From JAGXLC01 sp964472385 (lineage in GTDB: Bacteria > Bacteroidota > Bacteroidia > Bacteroidales > UBA12077), in contig CAYYLT010000016.1 of assembly GCA_964472385.1 (NCBI GenBank), forward strand, positions 1 through 22,386: 22,386 nucleotides of DNA. Direction: 5' to 3'. Positions within the stretch are counted from its first letter, which is position 1; the number at the start of each line of letters is the position of its first letter. The translations under genes and the position numbers were made by a program. Under the pieces are notes generated by a model. That model saw only the letters and a program-made list of their open reading frames with translations. It had not been told where the DNA came from and searched no databases. Of this stretch, positions 9,101-15,413 are shown piece after piece.

Positions 9101-9499
9101 TTATTCCTCATCAATGGTTCTGTAGTTCTGTGGCAGGATACCATCTACCAGTTCACCGCGTTTGATATACCTTTCAATAATCTCATCCGCTTTCTTGGTA
9201 TCAACATATCCGAAAACTACAGGTTCTTCTCCTGGTTTTTTCACCTCAATGGTGGGTTCAGCATAACTATAACCCATATCACCCGCCTGGGTTACTACAG
9301 CTTCAATATTACGCTTTTCCAGTGCCTCTGTAAGGAAATCCATCACTTCTTTTGCCCCTGAGGCAATGCCACTGGTTGCCATACCGACCCTTATCTGAAC
9401 ATACTTTTCAGGATGATCGGCACGTTCTCTCAGATCTACATGCTTTTGCAGATCTTCTTTTTTCTTTTTTAGATCTTCAAGCGATTTAATTTTTGACAT
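9101..9499 (-). CDS. Cysteine-free thioredoxin-fold ferredoxin-like protein, HydD-like subunit
   Basis: 132 aa. The fold pattern matches the small (2Fe-2S) ferredoxin-domain proteins of hydrogenase operons: RVGMATSGIASGA (about 37-49), then VVTQAGDMGYSYAEPTIEV (68-86), then a C-terminal helix. The protein contains no cysteine. Where relatives carry ligands, this one has Ser43, Asp74 and Ser78, so it cannot bind a [2Fe-2S] cluster in the usual way. It is the first gene of the enzyme operon, 25 bp before hydB. In Acetobacterium woodii a small subunit without a predicted cofactor (HydD) is encoded beside a HATPase gene and hydB; the order here is similar, so a structural subunit role is likely. 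Its own promoter lies about 60 bp upstream. No Shine-Dalgarno sequence is visible. Confidence 0.75.
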   Translation of the reverse strand: MSKIKSLEDLKKKKEDLQKHVDLRERADHPEKYVQIRVGMATSGIASGAKEVMDFLTEALEKRNIEAVVTQAGDMGYSYAEPTIEVKKPGEEPVVFGYVDTKKADEIIERYIKRGELVDGILPQNYRTIDEE

Positions 9500-9558
9500 A
9501 ATAATTCATCTATAATATACAAGAAAAAGTTAAATTTTGTTTGCCATAGCGGACGATA

Positions 9559-9566
9559 CAAATATA
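9559..9566 (-). promoter_or_regulatory. TAnnTTTG promoter box of the hydDBAC operon
   Basis: Minus strand TATATTTG matches the Bacteroidota -7 consensus TAnnTTTG, about 60 nt before the first gene. The Rex-like palindrome begins 7 bp upstream. Confidence 0.65.
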
Positions 9567-9573
9567 ACATTAA

Positions 9574-9608
9574 TTGTTATTTCTATAACACTGTTATTGA
9601 ATTAACAA
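9574..9608 (-). promoter_or_regulatory. Two abutting Rex-like operators before the hydrogenase enzyme operon
   Basis: Plus strand TTGTTATTTCTATAACAC (9574-9591) and CTGTTATTGAATTAACAA (9591-9608) share one base. The first has perfect TGTTAT/ATAACA arms around 4 nt. Both resemble the clostridial-type Rex site TTGTTAAnnnnTTAACAA (15 and 16 of the fixed positions are not all matched; the inner A/T bases differ). They cover the -33 region, the expected place for a repressor. Confidence 0.6.
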
Positions 9609-9612
9609 ATAA

Positions 9613-9629
9613 TTTAAAACCATTCTAAA
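9613..9629 (-). promoter_or_regulatory. Shared 17-bp upstream box, copy 2
   Basis: TTTAGAATGGTTTTAAA on the minus strand matches the box at 13531-13547 in 16 of 17 positions. It is an imperfect palindrome (TTTAGA/TTTAAA) 4 bp upstream of the second Rex-like operator. The regulator is unknown. Confidence 0.5.
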
Positions 9630-9658
9630 TAATTCATTGTGTACCCAAATTGCCGGCA

Positions 9659-10222
9659 TCACGGAGTAACTTCGTGGGACTGATTTCTTAGCCTGTTCAG
9701 ATTCTCCCTGATCATTTCTTCGATATACATGCTTAGTTCCGGGTGATAGATCGGCAAATAATCCAGCACCTCCTTAATTTGACGGGTATCGAGTTTATAA
9801 CTCAACCCATTGATATTATGGCTGTAAATAAAATCTTTCCGGAAATTGGACACCATGATCTGATGAATGGTACCTGCCAAATCCCCAACAGCGGGGCAAT
9901 CAATGTGGGATTTTACAAATGCGGCCTTTACACAAGTGCCTGTACCAGTCTGAGAATCAATCCAAAAACTACCTCCGGTGCGTTCTGCATTTTGTTTCAA
10001 CAAAGAAAGCCCAAGCCCCACCTTTCTTTCCTTTCGGGTTGTAAAACAGGGATCAATGGATTTTTGTAATGTTTTTTGGTCCATACCCTGTCCGTCATCA
10101 ACAATAGCAAGGGTAAAAAGCGCCTGATGATCATCCTCAAAAATGCTGATCTCTACCAGATCCGCTTTGGCTTTGAGGGAATTCTGGACGATATCTAAAA
10201 TATGATAGGATAAGGTTTTCAT
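9659..10222 (-). CDS. GHKL-fold ATPase (histidine-kinase-like) of the hydrogenase cluster
   Basis: 187 aa. A GHKL ATP-binding domain fills about residues 1-115: N-box HILDIVQNSLKAKA, G1 box DDGQGM, and G2 region KVGLGLSLLKQNAERTGG. No phospho-acceptor (DHp) domain or sensor domain is present, so it is not a classical sensor kinase. The C-terminal 70 residues are unassigned (helical, ending MYIEEMIRENLNRL). Its start overlaps the end of the PHP gene by 4 bp (ATGA), so the two are translationally coupled. A similar ATPase gene (called hydE in Acetobacterium woodii) lies in other bifurcating hydrogenase operons. It ends the regulatory half of the island; the enzyme operon begins 159 bp later with its own promoter. 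Confidence 0.82.
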   Translation of the reverse strand: MKTLSYHILDIVQNSLKAKADLVEISIFEDDHQALFTLAIVDDGQGMDQKTLQKSIDPCFTTRKERKVGLGLSLLKQNAERTGGSFWIDSQTGTGTCVKAAFVKSHIDCPAVGDLAGTIHQIMVSNFRKDFIYSHNINGLSYKLDTRQIKEVLDYLPIYHPELSMYIEEMIRENLNRLRNQSHEVTP

Positions 10223-10959
10223 GCCATGTCAACTTTTCTTCCGTTCACTCCGGCCAGTGCCATCTTGATATCTGCAAAATTAACATTTTCAAGATAAAAC
10301 CGGGTGTGAACCTTACCAATGTCTTCCGGGTAATGGGCATCTGATCCCCGGATAATCCCATACTGTTTCAAATAGTTGTGTCGTATCATAAGGGTTTCAT
10401 AATCAGCAAAAGGAGAGATCTCCACAGCATCGCATTGCAAAGTGTCCGGTATAAAACCCAGCTGGGCCAAGATACCGTTCTTCATCCGGTCGATATGGGC
10501 AGGAATAAAAATACCCCCCATCTCATGCACCTTTTTTTCCACTTCCTCCACACCTAGATCTATGGCACTTATGAGAAGTTTCTCCGGTTGACCCAAAATG
10601 TTCTCCGCTTCGTCAACCAACACCTGGTAACCGAATTTCTCAGGATCATTCCAGACATCAGCCAGATGATCACCCAGGATCTGCTCAAAGGATTTAAGCT
10701 GCTCTGCTTGCTCAAAAAATGCCAGGCAATGCACCTCTTCCCTTGTATTAATCTCCACTCCGCAAAGAATATGAATACCTTTCCGCGCCCCCGCCATTTG
10801 CATGACCTCACACTGCCGGGTAGAATTATGATCGGTAATACCCAAAATATCCAAATCCTTTTCTCTTGCTCTGGAAATAATATTTTTAGGACTCATATCC
10901 AAATCTCCGCAAGGGGACAAAACGGTATGAACATGAAGATCAGCCCTGTATAATCTCAT
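10219..10959 (-). CDS. PHP-domain metal-dependent phosphoesterase
   Basis: 246 aa. The PHP metal-binding motifs are all present: DLHVHT (His9, His11), ITDHN (Asp43, His44), GVEI (Glu69), PAHIDR (His155) and GSDAHYPEDIG (Asp207, His209). Relatives hydrolyse phosphate esters such as nucleotide or histidinol phosphates; the substrate here is unknown. The start at 10959 overlaps the end of the upstream DRTGG gene by 20 bp and gives the normal family N-terminus; an upstream in-frame ATG at 11064 would read through that gene. The conserved pairing with DRTGG, GHKL and H-cluster proteins suggests a part in hydrogenase-linked signalling, perhaps removing a phosphate, but this is inference. Confidence 0.85.
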   Translation of the reverse strand: MRLYRADLHVHTVLSPCGDLDMSPKNIISRAREKDLDILGITDHNSTRQCEVMQMAGARKGIHILCGVEINTREEVHCLAFFEQAEQLKSFEQILGDHLADVWNDPEKFGYQVLVDEAENILGQPEKLLISAIDLGVEEVEKKVHEMGGIFIPAHIDRMKNGILAQLGFIPDTLQCDAVEISPFADYETLMIRHNYLKQYGIIRGSDAHYPEDIGKVHTRFYLENVNFADIKMALAGVNGRKVDMA

Positions 10960-11293
10960 GAGCCCTGAGTTTTTCGTAAATTTTTCCAGCGATCTCAAAT
11001 GCAGTGAGCTGAGTACCCAATATCGGCACCCCTTCAGCATCACTGTGGTGTGCGGTATCTTCATCAGGCCGGTTCCCTTTGACCAGAATCACAGCAGCAA
11101 GATCCTTCAGGGAAGCAATAGCTGCTACATTCTTATGCGTTTGCAAGGTAATCCATATCTGCCCTACTTGTGCATTACCCATCACATCACTTAAAAGATC
11201 AGAGGCGTAGCCTCCTTTTACGGGTCGCTCCAGCCCCCCATTTCCACTATACAACAACAGACCCAGATCATTGACCAATTCTGAAACTTTCAT
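10940..11293 (-). CDS. DRTGG-domain protein (downstream paralog)
   Basis: 117 aa, a single DRTGG domain. Visible features are MKVSELVNDLG at the start, GYASDLLSDVMGNA (about 28-41), WITLQTHKNVAAIASLKDLAAVIL (47-70) and a C-terminal LTAFEIAGKIYEKL helix. DRTGG domains occur next to CBS pairs in nucleotide-binding pyrophosphatases and in N-terminal parts of phosphotransacetylases, and are thought to sense small ligands. It is a paralog of the 113-aa protein at 13089-13430. It lies 11 bp after the H-cluster protein gene and overlaps the PHP gene by 20 bp. Confidence 0.8.
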   Translation of the reverse strand: MKVSELVNDLGLLLYSGNGGLERPVKGGYASDLLSDVMGNAQVGQIWITLQTHKNVAAIASLKDLAAVILVKGNRPDEDTAHHSDAEGVPILGTQLTAFEIAGKIYEKLRAHEIIQG

Positions 11294-11304
11294 ATGGCAA
11301 TATG

Positions 11305-12669
11305 TTAATGGTTATCATTCAATTTATTTTTCCCCCAGATATGTTTCATTATTTCATAGGAATCTTCTGCTTGCTGCAAACGATTATGCTCATACTTGCG
11401 CTGAATAAAAACACAATCTTTCAGATTGGCATGATGATTGACAATATCCTCTGCCAGAGCAGAACAACTGGGTGCCCCGCAAACACCGCAGTCTACACCG
11501 GGTAGGGTATCCATCAGATCTTTCACCCTGCGCATTTTCTTGATAGCGCGGGTCATATCTTCATCCAGCTTCAGAATGGAACGGGGTGTTAGGGGTTGTA
11601 GCGCTATATTTTCTAACAAATATTTCTCATACTGGATAATCGTTAAACTGCCTATTTTCCCGGTATCACGGGCATTTTTTAACTTCTTCGCCTTATTCCT
11701 TAACCGCTCAACAGTCAGAAATCGGTTGGTCGGATTAAGGATACCCCCGGCACAACTTTCATCACAAGCGCGGAGTTCCAGAAAATCGACATCATCCATT
11801 TCTCCATCCTCTACTTTCTCCAGAATCTCAATCACATGATGTATCCCGTCGATGGCGAGACACCTGCCTTCGCAGTTATCCGACTCTCCGTGGGTAAGGC
11901 TCCACTTCACACCCTCAGGTGAAAGTGCACTGGCTGAAGATGCTGAAGGGTCTTCCCTGTATTGCGGGCGGCCTTTTAAAGCGGAATAGATTTTATTATA
12001 CAAATAATCCAGGTTAATCACGCCGTCAATCATCACATGGCTATCGCCCACCGGACTTTTAACTGCAGCAATTTTAGCCGCACACTGCGTCACATAAAAA
12101 ATACCAATATGTTCCGGGTTCATGCCCTGATCTGCTAGTTTCTTCTTATAATAAAGGGCAGTAATATTGAGCGGCGGTTTCTGCAAAATGATGTGATCCA
12201 CCAGCGAAGGAAATCTCACCTGTATGAGACGCACAGTAGCAGGACAAAAAGCAGAAATTAACGGTTTATCTTGTTTGGTATTCCGGCTGTAGGTTTTGGT
12301 ACTTTTCTTCAATATCTCTGCGGCTTGCTCTACTTCCACAATCTCATTAAAACCCAATTGCTGCAATGTTTCATTGATCAGCCCTTTGTTTATGTCTTCC
12401 GGAAACTGCCCGTATAAAACCTCCGGTATAAGCAAAACGCTGTAAGTAAAGTTGTATATTTGGTTAAAATCATCCTGTTCAACTGATATGGCATGAACAG
12501 GACAAGCACGGTAACATTCACCGCAGTCCACACATCTTTCCTCAAGCAAAACAGCCTTGCCTTCACGTACTCTTAAAGCCCCGGTGGGACAAACATTCAT
12601 GCAATGGGCACATCCAATACAGATTTCCCTTTGTATTTTTAAAGCATGATGAAAAGTTTGTTGTCGCAT
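11305..12669 (-). CDS. [FeFe]-hydrogenase-like H-cluster protein, putative sensory hydrogenase (HydS-like)
   Basis: 454 aa. Two N-terminal [4Fe-4S] motifs (Cys17/20/23/27, Cys46/49/52/56) precede a divergent H-cluster domain. The four H-cluster cysteines are kept: Cys142 (SAFCPAT), Cys196 (TQCAAK), Cys302 and Cys306 (RACDESCAGG). The cysteine before Cys142, which relays protons in catalytic enzymes (TSCCP), is replaced by Phe141. A C-terminal FeS domain follows (Cys394/397/402/419, CGVCGAPSC). Group C and D hydrogenases such as Thermotoga HydS have similar changes and are thought to sense H2 rather than turn it over. Unlike many HydS proteins this one has no PAS domain, so output is probably through the separate ATPase, DRTGG and PHP proteins encoded in the same operon. 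It lies 2 bp after the anti-sigma-like gene. Confidence 0.85.
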   Translation of the reverse strand: MRQQTFHHALKIQREICIGCAHCMNVCPTGALRVREGKAVLLEERCVDCGECYRACPVHAISVEQDDFNQIYNFTYSVLLIPEVLYGQFPEDINKGLINETLQQLGFNEIVEVEQAAEILKKSTKTYSRNTKQDKPLISAFCPATVRLIQVRFPSLVDHIILQKPPLNITALYYKKKLADQGMNPEHIGIFYVTQCAAKIAAVKSPVGDSHVMIDGVINLDYLYNKIYSALKGRPQYREDPSASSASALSPEGVKWSLTHGESDNCEGRCLAIDGIHHVIEILEKVEDGEMDDVDFLELRACDESCAGGILNPTNRFLTVERLRNKAKKLKNARDTGKIGSLTIIQYEKYLLENIALQPLTPRSILKLDEDMTRAIKKMRRVKDLMDTLPGVDCGVCGAPSCSALAEDIVNHHANLKDCVFIQRKYEHNRLQQAEDSYEIMKHIWGKNKLNDNH

Positions 12670-12671
12670 AT

Positions 12672-13085
12672 TTACTTCAATCTTTTAACGATTTTCAAAG
12701 TTGTTCCCTCATTGACGATGCTGTTGATATGGAATTCATCCGAATTGTTTTGGATATTGGATAGTCCCATACCTGCTCCAAAGCCCATCTCCCTAACTTC
12801 ATCCGAAGCAGTAGAGTATCCGTTTTCCATAGCCCTGTTAACATCTTCAATTCCCGGACCCCGGTCGGAAACATCCATATCAATCTGTCCAGGTACGATG
12901 CGCACCTTTATTATTCCCTCATAGGCATGGGCCACTATATTGACTTCTGCTTCGTATAAGGCAATAACGATCTTTTTGATCAGCCCGGGATCGATATTGA
13001 TCTGTTTGAGGATTTTCTTCAGGTGACTGGAAGCAAATCCAGCCCTTGAAAAATCACCCCCGGTTATGACATATTCAAAATCCAT
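12672..13085 (-). CDS. RsbW/SpoIIAB-like GHKL ATPase (anti-sigma-type serine kinase fold)
   Basis: 137 aa. A GHKL domain fills the whole protein: N-box ALYEAEVNIVAHAY (about 42-55), G1 box DRGPGIED, and G2 box GFGAGMGLSNI. Length and layout match anti-sigma-factor or switch-kinase proteins of the RsbW/SpoIIAB type, which bind a sigma factor or phosphorylate an STAS-domain partner. Neither partner is encoded in the window. It sits 3 bp after the first DRTGG gene and 2 bp before the H-cluster protein gene, so the three proteins should be made together. A signalling role downstream of the H-cluster protein is inferred from this neighbourhood. Confidence 0.82.
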   Translation of the reverse strand: MDFEYVITGGDFSRAGFASSHLKKILKQINIDPGLIKKIVIALYEAEVNIVAHAYEGIIKVRIVPGQIDMDVSDRGPGIEDVNRAMENGYSTASDEVREMGFGAGMGLSNIQNNSDEFHINSIVNEGTTLKIVKRLK

Positions 13086-13088
13086 GAA

Positions 13089-13430
13089 TCAAAATATGGG
13101 TTTGATGCCGCCCTGATAAAGTAAACCTGATGTCTTGAATACAGAAAAAGGCGATTCAAGCAGCAAAATATCATTTTCCATGGCCACCTGCTTCATCTCT
13201 TCGCTTACTTTTTTGTTCCTGGCGAAAACAATGCAGTTTATATCTGCCATTTCAGCTGTCCGTATAACCTGAACATTTACCAATCCGGTAATGAGCAAGG
13301 TATGCTCAGACTCCAGCCTGAGCACATCACTCATCAGATCCGAAGCAAAAGCTTGATAAAGCTCCAGCTTCTGTTTGCTATTGCAAACCACTTTGGCATG
13401 AATCAATTTGACAATCTCGGATATCTTCAT
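13089..13430 (-). CDS. DRTGG-domain protein (upstream paralog), first gene of the hydrogenase regulatory operon
   Basis: 113 aa. MKISEIVKLIHAKVV, FASDLMSDVLRLESEHTLLITG (about 28-49) and DINCIVFARNKKV mark a lone DRTGG domain, clearly related to the 117-aa protein at 10940-11293. The ligand is unknown. The start is the only reasonable ATG; no Shine-Dalgarno sequence is visible. The promoter box is about 47 nt upstream with a Rex-like operator behind it. All six genes from here to 9659 have gaps of 11 bp or less, or overlap, which argues for one operon. Confidence 0.8.
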   Translation of the reverse strand: MKISEIVKLIHAKVVCNSKQKLELYQAFASDLMSDVLRLESEHTLLITGLVNVQVIRTAEMADINCIVFARNKKVSEEMKQVAMENDILLLESPFSVFKTSGLLYQGGIKPIF

Positions 13431-13476
13431 GGGCTGGTATAAATAATTTATGTTAATTAATTATCATTATATTTTG

Positions 13477-13484
13477 CAAAGATA
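13477..13484 (-). promoter_or_regulatory. TAnnTTTG promoter box of the hydrogenase regulatory operon
   Basis: Minus strand TATCTTTG matches the Bacteroidota -7 consensus. The Rex-like site begins 7 bp upstream, the same spacing as at the second promoter (9559-9566). Confidence 0.65.
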
Positions 13485-13491
13485 ACAATTA

Positions 13492-13509
13492 CTGTTAATT
13501 TATTAACAA
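13492..13509 (-). promoter_or_regulatory. Rex-like operator before the hydrogenase regulatory operon
   Basis: CTGTTAATTTATTAACAA matches the consensus TTGTTAAnnnnTTAACAA at 13 of 14 fixed positions, with perfect TGTTAA/TTAACA arms around TTTA. It lies over the expected -33 region, 7 bp from the TAnnTTTG box. Rex is the NADH/NAD+-responsive repressor of fermentation and hydrogenase genes in several phyla. Confidence 0.7.
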
Positions 13510-13530
13510 TTAATTTTCATTTGTATAAAA

Positions 13531-13547
13531 TTTAAAACCAATCTAAA
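13531..13547 (-). promoter_or_regulatory. Shared 17-bp upstream box, copy 1
   Basis: TTTAGATTGGTTTTAAA on the minus strand, 21 bp upstream of the Rex-like site. It has one mismatch to the box at 9613-9629. The imperfect TTTAGA/TTTAAA symmetry suggests binding of a dimeric regulator, possibly an iron-responsive one; this is not established. Confidence 0.5.
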
Positions 13548-13559
13548 TAGTTTTTGTTT

Positions 13560-13780
13560 TAACCTGTATTATTCATAAAAAATGAAAAAACAGTTATAAA
13601 CAAAAGAATATTAATACTTTACTGATGATGCTCAAAAATTTTAATTTTTAACCATTTTTTCCGGGTGCGCCAATTTTTGGGCATCTGCTAGGTTGCGAAA
13701 ACCTCGAAGCAGGCGACTACGCCGTGGGCTTTCGACGCCTTGCATCTACCCAAAACCTGACGCATGAATAATACAGGTTA
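13560..13780 (-). mobile_element. MITE-like repeat element, copy A (221 bp, complete)
   Basis: It is bounded by perfect 17-bp terminal inverted repeats, TAACCTGTATTATTCAT (13560-13576) and its reverse complement (13764-13780). The core (about 13665-13755) is a large imperfect hairpin, with TTTTTGGGCATCTGC on one arm and TGCATCTACCCAAAA on the other and GAAAACC/GGCTTTC inside. It encodes no protein. Copies B and C are in the opposite orientation. No convincing target-site duplication was found. Confidence 0.72.
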
Positions 13781-13814
13781 TAGATAAACAACCAAATAGA
13801 ATGAAGCGTAAAAA

Positions 13815-13846
13815 AAGCCTGCGCGCAAGCAGCAAAAGCCAGGCTT
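13815..13846. repeat. Hairpin in the sucC upstream region, half of an inverted 13-mer pair
   Basis: AAGCCTG (13815-13821) pairs with CAGGCTT (13840-13846) across an 18-nt loop. The right part, AAAAGCCAGGCTT (13834-13846), recurs in inverted orientation at 15396-15408, on the other side of sucC and next to element B. Confidence 0.5.
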
Positions 13847-13931
13847 GGGTGTAATTCAGGTTATAAGGATTATTGGGAATAAAGAAAATTTCCATAAATT
13901 CGTAAAATATCAATTCAAAAAGCAGGCTATC

Positions 13932-15131
13932 ATGAACATCCATGAATATCAAGCAAAACAATTGCTGCGTGAAAACAAGGTTCCCGTGCCCGAGGGAAAG
14001 ATGATACGTGAGGCAGAAAAAGCCTTCGAAACCGCAAAGGAAATCCGGGAAATCACCGGCACCCATACATGGGCAGTGAAAGCACAAATCCATGCAGGAG
14101 GACGCGGAAAGGGCGGTGGTATAAAAATAGCCCAAACACCGGAAGAAGTTAAAATGCATGCGGAAAACCTCCTGGGTATGAATTTGATTACGCATCAAAC
14201 CGGCAAAAAAGGGAAAAAAGTGCACAGCATACTGATTGAACAGGGTATCTACTATGAAGGAGAAAGTGATCCGGCAGAATTTTACATGGGTATCTTGCTG
14301 AACCGTAGCTCAGGTAAAAATGTCATTATGTATTCAACAGAGGGGGGCGTAGATATTGAATCAGTAGCAGAATCCTCTCCTGAGCTGATCTTTAAAGAAG
14401 AAATCCATCCAGGACTGGGCATTCAAACCTATCAGGCCCGAAAAATAGCATTTAACCTGGGCTTGAGTGGGAATGCATTCAAAGAAATGGTCCGGTTTGT
14501 CATCAATCTCTATCTTGCTTACTTGTATATCGATGCATCCCTTATGGAGATCAATCCCTTGTTTAAGACATCCGACAATAAAATTCTTGCAGCAGATGCT
14601 AAGATCAAACTGGATGATAATGCCCTTTTTCGACATAAAGCTTACCATGAGATGAGGGATACCAATGAAGAGGATCCGGCAGAAGTAGAGGCTTACCGGC
14701 ACAACCTGAATTTTATCAAACTTCACGGTAATGTAGGATGCATGGTAAACGGAGCCGGCCTGGCCATGGCCACCATGGATATCATCAAATTATCAGGAGG
14801 TCATCCTGCCAATTTTCTGGATATCGGTGGGGCTGCCAATGCTTCTACCGTAGAAGCCGGTTTCAGCATTATCATGAAAGATCCCAATGTCAAAGCTATA
14901 TTGATCAATATATTCGGAGGAATCGTCAGATGCGACCGCGTGGCCCAGGGGGTTGTGGATGCTTTTAAGGCACTTGGTGATATTCATGTGCCCGTTGTGG
15001 TCAGGCTACAGGGAACAAATGCTGAAAAAGCCAAAAATATCATTGATAACAGCGGATTTCAAGTTCAATCTGCCATTACCCTTCAGGAGGCTGCCGACAG
15101 GATAAAATCCCATGTAGATTCCATCGGGTAA
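13932..15131 (+). CDS. sucC: Succinyl-CoA ligase (ADP- or GDP-forming), beta subunit
   Basis: 399 aa, slightly longer than the E. coli protein. The start MNIHEYQAKQLL is the family N-terminus; in-frame upstream codons from 13845 would run into the hairpin region and are not conserved. The ATP-grasp part includes the nucleotide-binding AQIHAGGRGKGGGIK and Mg-binding LMEINPL. The ligase part has VNGAGLAMATMDIIKLSGG and INIFGGIVRCDRVAQG. It converts succinyl-CoA, ADP (or GDP) and phosphate to succinate, CoA and ATP in the citric-acid or succinate pathways. It needs the alpha subunit SucD, which is not next to it, although sucC and sucD are usually adjacent. It stands alone between inverted repeat elements A and B. 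Confidence 0.94.
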   Translation: MNIHEYQAKQLLRENKVPVPEGKMIREAEKAFETAKEIREITGTHTWAVKAQIHAGGRGKGGGIKIAQTPEEVKMHAENLLGMNLITHQTGKKGKKVHSILIEQGIYYEGESDPAEFYMGILLNRSSGKNVIMYSTEGGVDIESVAESSPELIFKEEIHPGLGIQTYQARKIAFNLGLSGNAFKEMVRFVINLYLAYLYIDASLMEINPLFKTSDNKILAADAKIKLDDNALFRHKAYHEMRDTNEEDPAEVEAYRHNLNFIKLHGNVGCMVNGAGLAMATMDIIKLSGGHPANFLDIGGAANASTVEAGFSIIMKDPNVKAILINIFGGIVRCDRVAQGVVDAFKALGDIHVPVVVRLQGTNAEKAKNIIDNSGFQVQSAITLQEAADRIKSHVDSIG

Positions 15132-15413
15132 AAGGGTACGCACAAATGTTCAATTGTTGCAACGAGCATATCCCCTGCCAAAAATTATGGCTATCACAGA
15201 ACCTGGCTTGAAAAAAATCGCTTATAAAAACCAGCAATGGTATGCATTTATGGCATTGGGGTAAGCTGCTTTATTAAAAGGATTATCATAGTCTAGCCCG
15301 TAGGATCCACATTTTTACCCTTCCTTATACATAACAAAAGTAAATTGCTTATATTGAATTATGTATTTTGACATGGTGTATATTAGTGATAAAAAAAGCC
15401 TGGCTTTTAAGGG
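15132..15413. other. 282-bp non-coding stretch after sucC
   Basis: Together with element B it makes a 534-bp gene-free gap. No reading frame, RNA gene or clear terminator was recognised. Only the short palindrome-like AAAGCCTGGCTTT (15395-15407) near its right end stands out. Confidence 0.6.
15396..15408 (-). repeat. Inverted partner of the 13-mer at 13834-13846
   Basis: AAGCCTGGCTTTT is the exact reverse complement of AAAAGCCAGGCTT at 13834-13846. The two copies flank sucC and each lies close to the inner end of an element copy (5 bp and 53 bp away). Confidence 0.55.

Larger units (their letters stand above)
13431..13931. other. 501-bp gene-free stretch between the hydrogenase island and sucC
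   Basis: Apart from the promoter, Rex-like site and shared box at 13477-13547, it holds repeat element A (13560-13780), a GCCTG hairpin (13815-13846) and the sucC leader. No coding capacity beyond a 5-codon reading frame inside element A (ATG at 13582) was seen. Confidence 0.7.

Noticed and set aside
8885..9361. 158-aa open frame antisense to hydB and the hydD-like gene
   Set aside because: It is the shadow of two strongly supported genes, has no recognisable domain and crosses a gene boundary.
10588..10953. 121-aa plus-strand frame opposite the PHP gene
   Set aside because: The opposite strand carries all PHP metal motifs; this frame has no family features.
10960..11064. Longer N-terminus of the PHP protein
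   Set aside because: It would overlap the DRTGG gene by 125 bp and add residues unlike the family; MRLYRADLHVHT is the natural start.
13582..13599. Five-codon frame ATG...TAA inside element A as a leader peptide gene
   Set aside because: It is too short to support coding, and it points into the element, away from any gene start; it was kept only as part of the 17-mer spacing observation.
13845..13931. Upstream in-frame start for sucC
   Set aside because: The extra 29 residues are not family-like and start at the edge of a hairpin; MNIHEYQAKQLL is the conserved start.
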